Shown here: piece after piece, positions 48,186 to 59,841 of the stretch
Numbering within the stretch: the stretch's first letter is position 1
Layout of the letters: every line of letters starts with the position of its first letter
Assembly (NCBI RefSeq): GCF_021018895.1
Contig: NC_079377.1
Location: 13,416,501-13,480,500 of the forward strand
Origin: Seriola aureovittata
Lineage: Eukaryota; Chordata; Actinopteri; Carangiformes; Carangidae
Length of the DNA stretch: 64,000 nt
Direction: 5' to 3'
Translations under genes and position numbers: made by a program
The notes under the pieces: model-generated
Seen by the model: only the letters and a program-made list of their open reading frames with translations
Told to the model about the DNA's origin: nothing
Database searches by the model: none

Positions 48186-49187
48186 AAGAAAATATACTTG
48201 AAATATTCTTACTGCTCTGGCAGACTCCTTCACTTAAGAGAATTAAGCTTAAAGGACTGAAAAATACTTGATAAGGAGAGTAATGCATTGTTCTGTAACA
48301 GTTACAGCTTGAGTAGTTGTCTCTTGTGCTCACATGGATAATATTCTGACATAAATCAGATTGTAATGAAACGATTACAAACGGATGTATATGAAATATT
48401 GGATCAGGTATGTTTATTCCAGCATAGAGTACTGTTATTTTCTGGCTCTCTGGGCATACAATAAAGCTGTGTGGTCCACTGTGTGCAGGAGGAGGAGGTG
48501 GGGGTCAGTAGATGCCCCAGCAGTGAATTTGTGGCCCCCTAACGGTTTAATCCGTCCATGCTTTCTCTCCCCGCTGAGCTGATTTCCCTTTGCAAAGATT
48601 TGTTTATGTCCAAAGCTCCACAGCCCTGTCAGAACCAGTGTGAACTCAGCATTATGTAACTATGATTGATTACTCATTAAGGAACCACGCAAGGCGTTAA
48701 TACCAGCACTGGTTGCAGCACAACAAGCCAGTGAGTGTTTGTGAGTCTCTGATGCAAGCCGAGGACCCTGAGTGGGAATTGAGCATCATCACAGCCTCAA
48801 AACAGAACTCGACTGTGCTAAGTGCTGCCCTGTTTCGCTCCCTGGATAGTGATACAAATATTTTGACACCATTTTATTTTTTTGAGTTTGGACAGATGTG
48901 TTATGTAATCAACTTGTCCTCCTTTCATTTTGCGCCAGAAGACCTTCATTCATCAATTTAAGATGCCAAACAGCTCAGGATCACTGGTCCCTGAGCTGTT
49001 GAGAAATGTAGCTTTGCTGTGCTCATTAGACAAAGACAAACCATGAATCAGTCCTACCTACTCCTGCTGTATAACAAGATTTTTTTCATTTCATATCTAC
49101 ACCTTAAAAACTTTGCATTAATATCTGCCTCCATTCTCATTTTTAGCCATGCTACTGTCATGGCTCTTGGGATGGCAGTGTCCGCCT

Positions 49188-49275
49188 GTCCAGACCGAAA
49201 TATCTCAAATAACAGGATGGACTGACATGAAATTTGGTGCAGACATTCATGGTACCCAGAGGATGAATCCACGTG
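49188..49275. repeat. Dispersed 'ATGAAATTTGGTGCAGACATTC' repeat, copy 2
   Basis: It matches 48095-48185 through ATCTCAA.TAACAGGATGGA, CTGACATGAAATTTGGTGCA and GACATTCATG, then AGAGGATGAATCCA, in the same orientation about 1.1 kb away. It ends about 250 bp before the marchf8 exon at 49528. Confidence 0.65.
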
Positions 49276-49527
49276 GTCGGTGTTACACATGTGGATTTTA
49301 CACGTCGGCTCTGTTTCAGTTGGTCAAACGTGAATTAAATGTTAATGTCAAACAGCTATTCAATATACATAACCATTCATTACCAATAAAATGTGATGCA
49401 GATAGTAATTATGGGGCACATACCAGCTCTCAGTGTGCAGGAATCATGTGTAGACTTACAGCATTTCTTTCCTGCGTTTGAATGTGTTTTCACTCACTGG
49501 AGTTTTCATTTGTTTCCTCTATTGCAG

Positions 49528-49578
49528 AATGAGAAGCCTCTGGGTCATTCAGCAAGCAGGTCCAGCAATATATCAAAG
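49528..49578 (+). CDS. marchf8: MARCH8, common exon NEKPLGHSASRSSNISK
   Basis: Seventeen codons encode NEKPLGHSASRSSNISK, phase 0 at both ends. The acceptor is strong (TTTGTTTCCTCTATTGCAG) and the donor consensus (AAG|GTGAGT). This Ser-rich cytosolic stretch ahead of the RING-CH domain is shared by MARCH8 and MARCH1. Here 'NEKPLGH' and the following AGSPTS text fit MARCH8 better than MARCH1. Both start exons (13585-13680 and 38913-38942) end in phase 0, so either can splice here. At 51 bp it is a small exon between introns of 35.8 and 9.8 kb. Confidence 0.95.
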
Positions 49579-50814
49579 GTGAGTAAAGTACGCACAAATG
49601 GAAAACTTTGAATGAATGATGTATGGCCTTCACAGAGAGAGAAAAGAAAGAATGAAGACAGGAGGGCGTCAGTGAGGTGAGCTGTGGAGGCTGAGATTGA
49701 CAGAACAGATAGATATGCAGCGGCGTTAGAGCGACTGATAGATAACCTGCCTCTCTCGCATCACATCACCCCAATCAGAATTCCCTCACTGATCGACCTC
49801 CACAGAACAGACGTGTCTTTACACCTCAGCTCGTCAGCTTGATGTGGCTCACTGTCAGACATTGTACAAACCTCTGTCCTCGGTGACTCCTGTCTTTCTC
49901 TGTTTTCTCATGTCTCTCGTCCCTCTCCTCTCCATTGCTCCCTCAGGCAAAGCTACGGCCTGCATCGAATCTAGCTTCAGGGTTTCAGTACTTGTTCTCT
50001 TGAGCCTCTTAGAGGATAAACCCTTTACTTGTGCTAATAGATGTCAGGGTCGCATCATCACCATGGGACCGCTCCGACAATAACGTTTGATCCACAAGCC
50101 AGTCGCTCTCTAGCTGTGAGCTCGATGGGAGTTACTGCACCTTGGTGATAAATAGACCAACATTCATTCTCAGGGTTACAGTTATGGTTCAACATAAATA
50201 CTGTTTTCTAAGACAATGTGCCGGTCCCAGACTAGAAAGGACTATGCTGTATGGCTTCGTAAAACAAACACTGACCACTTTATAAAAATGGACTCACCGA
50301 TCAATTATGGCATTTACAGAATTGAATTCATAGTTTAAGAGAACTCTATTTCTATTTTATAGCAGATAACAAATGAACAAGTAGTGCAGCTGCTCAGTTT
50401 TATGAACCTGATCATGTCCTGAGACATGTAAAATATTGTATTTAATACTATACATTTACTATACTTACTTTCACATGTTAACAATTGTTCACCAGTTGAA
50501 TTTGAGAGATCCAAACACTGCAGCTTTATAACAGGGTATATTTGGGAAGGCAATATAACCACATCCCCAGTTTAACCAACGTATCATCACCACAAGTGGG
50601 TACAAAGTCTGTCAAAGTCAAACCAGAAAGTGCAGCTGCAAAATCAAATGTTCACAACTTTCAGACTGAGTAATAGCTCTAAAGTGCACTTATTAAAAAG
50701 TGAGATAACGATCTGTGAACTTGTGCTCATGTGGTTGTCCAGTGTGGAAAATCACAATCATCACATCCAGATCAATGACCTTTGGTAGCTGATAAAAATT
50801 ATGAAATGTGTTAT

Positions 50815-50935
50815 GAAACTGAGACTCATTAAAGTTGCAACGAGTTAACAACGAGCCTGGCTCTGTATAAAGGTAACAAAATCTGACTCCTTACAACAGT
50901 GAAGCTCAGTAGTTAACACATAAACTCTTCTTTGG
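50815..50935. repeat. Fragment of the 'AGCCTGGCTCTGT..AAAGGTAACAAAATC' repeat
   Basis: The text AACGAGCCTGGCTCTGTATA then AAGGTAACAAAATCTGACTC matches the phrase AGCCTGGCTCTGTCCAAAGG at 57725-57935. Only this core is recognisable. The flanks are diverged. Confidence 0.45.
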
Positions 50936-53594
50936 TTAAACTGTACAAAAATCGAAATGTAATTTGATGTTTTCCTGGCCAAGAAATAATCCACAACAGA
51001 ACATCCTGAACATCCTGAAGACACCTTGATTTTTGGACAGATTTAATCTCTTAAATAGTGAGCTTTAAGGGTATTAGGTAGATTGTTACCCTCAGTTTCC
51101 AATTGTGTTTTTTTAAGTGTCTGTGGAGAGATGCTAAACTGTCTAGAGGTGCTGTCGAGGGATAGTTTGGCTTGATAGTCAGGACGGGGTTTTAAATAGC
51201 TGAAATGGATGAATTAAAATCTATCTTGTACATTGGCTCAGAACATCCCCTGTAGTTGAAGAAATTCAGACAAACACATAGAAGATATTAAATTCCAGGT
51301 ATCTCATCCGTAATTCGAGGTGCCAATTTATTTAATTAACGGTTTCCAGACGCCATTCATTGTCATTGAATGTCCTACCTAAACCGCCATTCCTCTGACA
51401 AATGTGTGCATAATGGAGTGATAGACATAAAGTATGAACAAGGCTCTTAAGTTTGACAGCTTTAATTAATAATCAGCAGTCAGCGTGCCAGCTGGTGTTT
51501 CTGCTCCTTCCTAAAGGGAAATACCTCCGACTGGCAGGTTTTAAAATCTGTATTAATTGTACTCTGGACGGACAAGTCTGCTGAGAGTCTGTGGTTAAAG
51601 AAAGTTATGAATCATTAGACCAGTTTGGATTGAGTGAGTGAGGAAATAGTACAAAAAGTAATCTCCAAACTCTTGAGAGACTGTAAAAGACTAACAGCGG
51701 ATTACGGTAGAGGTGTAATATATTTTCAGTAACACACTGTCCTCAAACCACTATGCTGTGAAGCTGCTTACATCAGAATATGATCTGTGAGACTACAGAC
51801 GATGATTTTATGCATATATGCAGTGCATTTATAAGTTTCCCTGCTCTCTGCTGTATTGGCAGGACGAGATGGAAGATTTTCATGTTTCCAGCAGTGACTC
51901 AAATATTCCATTTGCTGAAAGAATATAGAATGTAGGTCAAGTTCATTTATGTTGCAAAGCCCCAGAAAATGAAAGCTAAAAAGCAGTTTTTGGATCACAG
52001 TAAAACGCACAGGTGATAAGATCACTTAATTAACACATGTGACTTGTCTGTCCGAGCTGCAGTTTTAATGGCTGATCCCGACTTGATTGTTTTCATTAAT
52101 TTCCACATGAACTTCCGCCGGACTTGGAATAAGGACACCAAAACAAACCCTACATTGCTACACATGGCACAGATTCAAGCTGAATCACATCGGCTCGTGT
52201 CAGATCGGATCAAAAATGAATGTGCTCGAATCCAATTGTTGACCTATTTAAAAGATCTCTCTCTACATAAATAACCACAGCATCAGCGTGAGAGGGATAT
52301 TTCGTAACATCTCCAGCTTGGCAGGGAAATATAGTCTGGATAATGTTTATGTGAAAGCTCAAACATCCAAAGAATTTGTTAATTCTGTCAAAGCACTTGC
52401 TCTAGTTTTATACTGATAACCTGGCAGGAACTAGCTTCTGACGTTTTTCACGTAGACAGTCACTGAACTGCTGTGTGTTCTTTAATCACTCCACGTTCTG
52501 AGGATGACTCAGAAAAACATCTATGTTCTAGATATCCAGTTACCAGTAACACCCTGTCATGAGACACACACCTGTCATGAGTGGGGTTTATGTAATAACA
52601 GGAAAACAAGCTGCAGCATTTAGCTAGGGGGTAAAGTGTTTCATAAAGATGATATTGCCAGTGAGCTTGTCGCTGCGGGGTATTAAGGTGTATGGTCTTA
52701 GATGGAAACATATGTGCATCCAAAGCCAGAAACTCGTTATCTCTCATCTGCTCTATATGGTTTGTTTCATTGATGCATTCGTACAGAAAGTGTCTTTTAT
52801 CTTTTAAAAAAAATGATCTGGAGAATGGTGAAAGGGAGGTGGAGATGAGGGCAAATAATCAGCATCTTTTATAATATGAAAGAACGGTCAGTGTTGAACA
52901 TACAAAAGCAGCCGTGAAAGGTTTATCTGAGCACAGAGTGTGGGCTGAGGATTACCCGTTGATTTGGCGTGAGTCGAGTTTCCACTCAGTGAGGTCAGGA
53001 GGCTTAGCTGTAGCCGTTTCTCTCTTTAGCACAGTGCCAGGGAGCTGTGCGATGCCTCCTACACTGTTTGGGAAGGAATTAAAGTATTACAGTCCTCATA
53101 AAGACACAAAGCAGCGACCCACCGCTCAGTGGGCTGCTGATACTCAGCCAAACATCTGGTGGTGCTCTAAAATTCAAGCTGCTGCAGTTTTTGGTGTTTC
53201 AGGCTCCATTGCTACAGAGGACAACCTGGGTCTTTCCTCCAGATCTCTGAGGGACCAGTTCTGCTGCTCTGTTCAGCTTGGCGGAGCACTGATGTTAAAA
53301 GCAGGCACTGAGCCAAACCACTATTCTGTAGAAAGTGAAGTTAATTGTTAATTTCTTTGAACACATCATATTTTTCATTTTTCTATGCTGAATTGCTCAG
53401 TCTGGCAGCATTGCTCATTTTCTGCTGCTGAAGCTGAAGCTGGCTCCCTTCCTCGGGGGAAACCAGACTTAAATGATTTCATTACAAAATGCTTTTGGTG
53501 GAAAGCGCGGTTATTGTTTATTTGTTTGCAAAGTTGTAAAATGACAGCCCAATCACACAATCCCTGCTACAATAGTGGGTCATGCTCACTATTT

Positions 53595-53938
53595 AGGGAT
53601 GCAACTATAATGATTATTTTTGTTTGTTTGATTGTTTCTCTGAAAAACATCAGAAAGCAGTGAAATACTTATAGCCATTATATATTCTCAGAGCTCAAGA
53701 TGATATCTTCAAATTGCTTATGTAGTCTGACCAACATCCAAAACCCAAAGATATTCAGTTTTCTACCATATGTAACAGAGAAAAGCAGCAAGTCCTCGCA
53801 CTTGAGGAGCTAGCACAAGAAAATGTTGAGCAGTTTTGCTCAAAAGATTTCTTATAAGTGACTGAAAGGATAAGTCAATTATCAAATTTTCTGTTGATCT
53901 ACTAAAGGATTAATCAAATAATCATGTCAGCTCTAAAG
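53595..53938. repeat. Dispersed teleost repeat, near-complete copy
   Basis: It starts AGGGATGCAACTATAATGAT. It contains AACACCATCAGAAAGCAGTG-like text (actual: AAAACATCAGAAAGCAGTGA), CCCAAAGATATTCAGTTTTC, ATATGTAACAGAGAAAAGCA and CGCACTTGAGGAGCTAGCAC. It ends TTTTCTGTTGATCTACTAAA, then GGATTAATCAAATAATCATG and TCAGCTCT. Start and end are inversely related (GGGATGCAACTATAATGATT against AATCATGTCAGCTCT), as in a non-autonomous DNA element. The closest relatives in the window are at 19870-20155 and 45880-46270. Confidence 0.65.
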
Positions 53939-55579
53939 CTATTACAGAACTCCAACAAACACTTAAGTATCAAACAAACAGAGCTCTTAAAAGACCAAAT
54001 CATCTGTGTCTGCTATTGTACTGGTCAAAAAAATATTATATTAACATATCAGTGTCAAATGTTATCAGCCAGCTGTGTTATCATCATCAGTTATCCGCTC
54101 GATGGGAATATCTACCATCTCTGCCATGCGTCTCATATGACATGAACACGGCACCACTCCCTTCAAATCAAGAGTCCATTTCCATGAAGTATTCACAGTA
54201 TTGTTTACGATCTTCTCTGTGTATCGCTGAAAATCATCTGTTTTCCTGTAAACAGAAACTGCCTTGTGAGAATAGAGGACAGTTACTTTAAATGTTGAAT
54301 ATCTCAATAAATAACAACCCATGAAGCTGGGTTAAGCAATAATAAAATTATTTTAAATTGTATTTTCTCTTCTTCAAAGCCTGTTGAAGTTGAAGGAATT
54401 GCACTGATTGCCAGTTTCTGCCAGCCAACACGAGATCCCATTGAAGCATGTAGATTGGCATGATTTAATATAGTCCAAAGTGCCAGAGAAATGATTGGCC
54501 GGTCAAATCAACCAGCTTTCCTTTGGCATTCTGCAAAATCTGCTGCTCCCAAATCACCTCGGCTCCAATGTGCTTATAGTTTCTCAATAAAAAAAAAAAG
54601 TGTTTGACTTTTTCTTAGAGTAGCTTATGAAAAATAGCATCTAAGCTGACAGTGGATTTTCTGCACTTGCTTGGTGTCAGAAGAAGAGATTAGGTCTGTG
54701 ACTGAATTTTGCAGCGATTTGCTCCTGCTTCATACTTGACACAGCTCTATTGATATATAGTGATTGTATACTTTACCGGTCTATAATCATAAAAACTAGC
54801 CTTTCCTCTTGACCCATCTAACCCCTTCCTCTCTTGTTGTAAGTCTCTTACAGATGGTGATAGTTTGAATATCCTTGAGCCGTGATGCAGTTGCATTGAA
54901 ATGCTGCTGGAATGTAGTGTGATATACATTATCAGCACAGCCTGCACTTGGCATATCATGACGTGACACTAACTGTATATACCTGGGATCCTCGCTTTTG
55001 AATAAAGTGTGACCTTGTGAGAGCTCGGGAGAAACTTTAAAATGAAAATGAGTCATCGAAAGGAAAATAAAAAAAACTGCGATTGCAGTTGAATTATAAA
55101 AGAACTTGCTGATTAAAGATTTGATTTATCATACGTTTGCACAAGGCTGTTGCATAATGCTTGAAAAAACATCTCAGCATTAATACACCCTAACTCAGAT
55201 TAACCCTGCGCCAAGTTTATAGATGGATACATATTCTTAGTCTCCAGTGAATCAATGGAAAGATCATACAGACAAACAATATAATCCCTGTTCAGGCAGC
55301 CAGAAGTCAAGTGGAATGATTTCAAATCTTCATCAGTCACTTTTATGTCACACTCAAATCTTAGTTTAGAACAAATTTGTTACATTAAGCACAAAATCTT
55401 TTCATCTTTTAACAACTTCAGGTCCACTTAGGAGATTTATCTGGTATCAATGGTCTTCACCAATTTGCTCAGTTGTCATGAAGATGAATCTGTTCACACG
55501 TGAGCTCAGTATCTGTTACGATTTCACTAATAGTAGATTATTATTATTAAGGACTTCTGACAATGTACATAGGCTTAAA

Positions 55580-55888
55580 AGTTAAGCATTAAAAGAAAAG
55601 TTTGACATTTTGGGACAGATATAAATTTTGTTGCTGAGAGTTACATGAGAAGATGCCGCTCATATCTCTCCATTAAAAATGAAGCTACAGCCAGCAGACG
55701 GTTATCTTAGCATAAAGATTGGTAACAAGAGGAAACAGCTAGCCTGGGGGGTTGTGTGAGCCATGCTAGCTTTTACCCCTGTTTCTAGTCTTTATGCTAA
55801 TCTAACCAGCTGTTGAGTGGTGTTGATCTTCCTGTTTAACCTTTGGCAAAAAAGTGAATAAAGCTTTTTGCCAAACTATTCCTTTAAA
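55580..55888. repeat. Dispersed 'GCTACAGCCAGCAG' teleost repeat, best copy
   Basis: The left end is AAAGAAAAGTTTGACATTTT. It continues GAGTTACATGAGAAGATGCC, GCTACAGCCAGCAGACGGTT, TTAGCATAAAGATTGGTAAC, GGAAACAGCTAGCCTGG, TTTCTAGTCTTTATGCTAAT, and ends AAGTGAATAAAGC..TTTTTGCCAAACTATTCCTTTAA. The ends are inversely related (AAGTTTGACATTTTGG against CCAAACTATTCCTTTAA). This element is very common in fish introns. No frame is conserved. Confidence 0.7.
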
Positions 55889-57724
55889 TTACATTTTCTG
55901 ATTCAGGAAACAGTCATTTTGACAAAACAGTCCCAACTCAAGGCCTTCTTACTTGCCTTTGCACTGTATCACGTGGCCTACCTCATTCATGTCAACAGTT
56001 TGACCTCCATCACAACTGAGCAAACTCTGTCCATTGATGAAGACCATGTGATATGGATGAAAGCTGGGGGGAATGCTGGTAAGTGGATTGTTTGATTGTT
56101 TGTGGAAGTAATATTGATGATGTGACATCTTGGGATTGTTTTGTACTGTTTTCAAGGTTAATAATAACCTGTTGTGCTTATTTTCTGTGTTGCCTTTCTG
56201 TTAGCATCTTGTCAACACCTGGCCCATTCACATGTGTCCAGCTTGTTAGAAGTGTCACACTGGGGGACAGTGATTCATTGTTCCTTGAAGGTTATTCTTT
56301 GAAAGGCCCCTGTGACTAGAAAATCTCTCCAGGTAGAGACGGTAAAAGAAGAATGGAGGCTGAAGTAATAGCAGATTTGAGGTGTGTTAGAGGAATAAGA
56401 GAAGGTATAACAAGCAGGAAAGAGAGTAATTTATGCATGGATGAAGGATGTGTGTGGAGGGTGGGTGTCCTCAAGGAGAGAGGTTAAATGAGTAGTTATG
56501 ATAATATACTGGGAAACTGTTTCACCTAGCACAATAAACAGGTGTTCATTACAGTGAGAATATGATGTGAGGCTGGATTTTATCTAATTAACACCTCAAA
56601 ATATGCTTCTTTACACAGTTTACAGTTTCGAAAGTAAAAGGTGGCAAGTATCGAAGCCGTCTAACACAATTTATCAGCAGTTGTTGAAATACCACCGCTT
56701 GCAGTGTTGTGGTTATCCATTAAACGCAGCCACTCATTTACTCATCAAAGGTCCTCGTCACAGGAGAGGGCAGCTATGAGAGCAGAATAGAAATCTGAAG
56801 AGTCATATGCACTGTTGGGAAGTTAATCATTACTGTTTCAACTGTGTTATCACCCTGTTATTTGACTGTTTGACAGTGACAGTTTGTTGGCATCTGTTGC
56901 CAGATGGCAATATGAATGATTAACAGGCAAGATTATATAGGAACATTATATTTACACACACCTAGAATAAAATAAGGTATAAAGATTACCACCCAGAGTC
57001 ATCAGTGCAATTATGATCCACCTCTTTTTTTTTATCAGTCTGCAGTCAGAATTCAGTCACACAAGGCTTTAACTCGGCATATGTCATCAGTTGCTTGTTT
57101 GTGGTTATTGTTCTGTAAGTGTAACGCTGAAGCAGCATGTTCCACCTACATAGATAAATATACAGCAGAGCTAGCAGCAAAATAATAATGTTTTATTGCT
57201 TTGATGTGATCTTTTTGTCTCTCAGCCACTTCTCAGAGCTGTCTGTTCATTTTGCTTATAGTCCATTCTCCTGCAGGAGCACCAAGCAGAACGCTTGAAT
57301 GTGAACTATTAGAATAAGTAAATGAAATGGAATATTTTAGAGAAATCAAATAAGCTGGTGAAAATGCAAGCTAAAATTAACTATTAAATAACAACAATAC
57401 AAAATAGAGGGAGAGCATGTCTGAAAAAAGCCAGTTAAAGAGGACCGTGCTGCTCATGTACAGTCAGAAAAACAGGCTGAAGGACAAAGCTGAGCATTGA
57501 ATTTCCTATCGACCAGTGTCAGGCGATGAGCTATAAATTTCCCCTTAGTTAGAAATGAAATCAATAGGTAATTAGTTTCTCGTTGAAATTGCCAGAACCC
57601 CTGTGTCTTTACGTTAGCAACCCAAACACTATCTGATCCTATTCTTTATGTTCCCTGCCCAGTCTGTGGCTGTCACTGTGTAAGAGCCCCGGGACGCTGT
57701 GTTACCACTTTCATGTTTTTACAG

Positions 57725-57935
57725 CAAATATGAAACTGGAACCAGATGACGGTAAGCTTATCTTAGCATAACTGCTGTAAACAAAGGGCAACAGTTAGCC
57801 TGGCTCTGTCCAAAGGTTAAAAACATAATGGAGTCTTGTTGCCACCATGTGCGTGACTCCAGGAAGTCACTGTTAACCTGCTGCTGGCCGTAGCCTTTTC
57901 CAAATTTCCCAAAAGATCAAACTATTCCATTAAAG
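57725..57935. repeat. Dispersed 'AGCCTGGCTCTGTCCAAAGG' repeat copy
   Basis: It carries TATCTTAGCATAACTG, GGGCAACAGTTAGCCTGGCT, CTGTCCAAAGGTTAAAAACA, CCAGGAAGTCACTG and the end motif AAAAGATCAAACTATTCCAT followed by TAAAGG. The landmark order is the same as in 55580-55888, and the two lie about 2 kb apart in the same intron and orientation. Confidence 0.65.
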
Positions 57936-59336
57936 GATGTAACAGTCTAGTTTTTGTAGTTTTGGCCATCATTCCCATGGGTAATGATACCAGTGTATGA
58001 ACTATGTTAAATGCTGAGATGTGGAAATGGGCAACATTGCTAAAGAGAAGTGAACTAGATGATCATACAGTCAGACATTTTCGCAGTTATAGTCAGTTTC
58101 AGGCTGACTGGAGAAAAAACGTTCATGTCAATCTCCAAGTTGGTGATATCAGGATTTTCTCACAGCAACAATATCTCCTTCTCTATAATAACAACTACAC
58201 AAATGACAATAAATCATCGAGAAAACAGTCTGAAAAGCCACCGTTGGTGGCAGTTACATCCAATTAAAATCCAATATTAACACTAATACAATTGATTCAG
58301 CTAATTGAAAAGGAGCCTTGGAGTTTGTATCTCATTGCATGTGTTAATGAACAACTCCAAATTTGTAACACAGCAGAAGTAGCAATTATTGGGTATTTAA
58401 GTGATGTGACTACAAGGCTAGCACCAGCTTAGAATAATGTATGAACAGTACTAAGTTGGAATAACTTGTAAATGATTTTCTTATTCTTCACATTCTGCCG
58501 ACTTTGCCTGAAGGCAACTTTATCACAGACATTTCATGTATTCTCACTTTCGTTTATTTTCTTCCAAATAAAGTGGATAATCCAGCCAAACTGTTGGCGT
58601 GTTTACAGCCTGTCCGATTGTCTGACCGCTCGTGTTTCTTACCTTGTCGGACTTTGTAGTAATAGTCGTGTTCCTAGATCTCAGCAGTAAATATGATCAG
58701 TGACATGTGATTATAACCAGTAGAAATTATGGCCACGACTTCTTAAATAAACTCAAATGGTAATGAACCAGAAGTTTCCTTTGAAATTCAAGACCATTTT
58801 AGGTTAGTCCTCACCAACTGGCGAAAGCTACAATGAATAATACTGCGGGTATTTTTTTTAATAGCCTTGTACCTGCAGGTGCACCTGTTTAAAAATTCTC
58901 TGTGGAGGCTCCACAGCCTCCAGCCCCACCTGTGCCTTTCTCGGCACCTCATTCTTTATAACTCTCCCTCTGTCTCGCAGTCTGCCTCCCTCACTTTGTG
59001 GCAGCGTCGTGTTTTTCCTGCTCCGTGACGCACTGAGACAGATTTTGCCTGGCACTACTTTAATCAGATAGATTAACTGCCAGTATTGTGGTTTCCCTTT
59101 TTATCACCCTGTGCATCAGTGTGTGACGTGTTTTTACTCTTTCTGTAAGGATCCGATTCCGGTGCTGACAGCCCGATAATTCTCACCACACTGGATCTTT
59201 CCTGGCAGCGATATGATTTGATCCTGTTTGTTGAATAATACAGTAGTTATTTCGCCTGAAGGTTTCACTAAGACATCTCATTATTGTATTGTCTATCCTA
59301 AACTGTGTTGTTTTGTGCATTTGTTTTGTTCCTCAG

Positions 59337-59416
59337 GCGGGGAGCCCGACTTCCGTCAACGCTCCATGCAGTTTCTCGAGGACATCAGTATCCCCATCCA
59401 GCCAGGACATCTGCAG
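59337..59416 (+). CDS. marchf8: MARCH8, pre-RING exon ending at first zinc-ligand Cys
   Basis: Twenty-six codons plus two bases (80 bp) encode AGSPTSVNAPCSFSRTSVSP then SSQDIC, ending ...TGC AG at the donor CAG|GTACAA. The acceptor is TTTGTTTTGTTCCTCAG. The AGSPTSV...FSRTSV.PSSQDIC text is characteristic of MARCH8. In the family the next residues are R-I-C-H-C, so this final Cys is the first zinc ligand of the RING-CH domain, and the Arg codon is split (AG|N). If the intron were retained, the frame would run 15 more codons to a TGA at 59460-59462. The exon can join either the 948 bp exon below or, by skipping it, the RING-CH exon right of the window. Confidence 0.95.
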
Positions 59417-59841
59417 GTACAAACCACCTCAGCCTCATTTCGCTCTTACTGCCACTGAGTGATGTGAACACCTGAGGACAATAAATTTGATCTATTTAGC
59501 AGTCCATTACTGGTTAAGAGCCTTACCAGTGGGGGGTGTTGATTTACCCTTTACCTTTGAACAACACAGTGGCAGTGTGTGGAGTAGCCCTGGTTGCGTG
59601 TAACCTGCTGTAAAATGGATGTGATTGTAACATGGGTCGTCTAGTCTTGTCTGGTATTTTCAGGCAGAGCCTCCAAAACCTTTTATCTCCTTTTATTCAG
59701 ATTTCTTTGATTTCAAATGCATGATGTCTTTTCCATTTCTCTTTTTTGCCCTTTCCCCGCTCCTTCTCCTGCTGTCCTTCACCACTGTCGTTTCTCACAT
59801 GTTCCTCTCATAAATACACATGCACAAACACTTTGACACAG
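59417..59841 (+). other. marchf8: Short intron of marchf8 (425 bp)
   Basis: The intron has a GTACAA donor and a CAG/CAG tandem acceptor. The pyrimidine tract is spread out (CTTTTCCATTTCTCTTTTTT at about 59730, then TTCCTCTCAT near 59800), with A-rich sequence next to the AG. This suggests a weaker acceptor and fits regulated inclusion of the following exon. Confidence 0.75.

Larger units (their letters stand above)
49579..59336 (+). other. marchf8: Intron of marchf8 (9.8 kb)
   Basis: The intron is bounded by GTGAGT and TTTGTTTTGTTCCTCAG. It holds the dispersed repeats listed at 53.6, 55.6 and 57.7 kb. A 145-codon open frame at 52914-53351 has no family resemblance, splice context or clear initiation and is not called. 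The remaining sequence is AT-rich and shows nothing I recognise. Confidence 0.9.

Noticed and set aside
52914..53351. 145-codon open frame on the + strand
   Set aside because: It starts at a non-ATG codon, shows no recognisable family motifs or periodicity, has no splice or promoter context and lies in an AT-rich intron. I treat it as chance.
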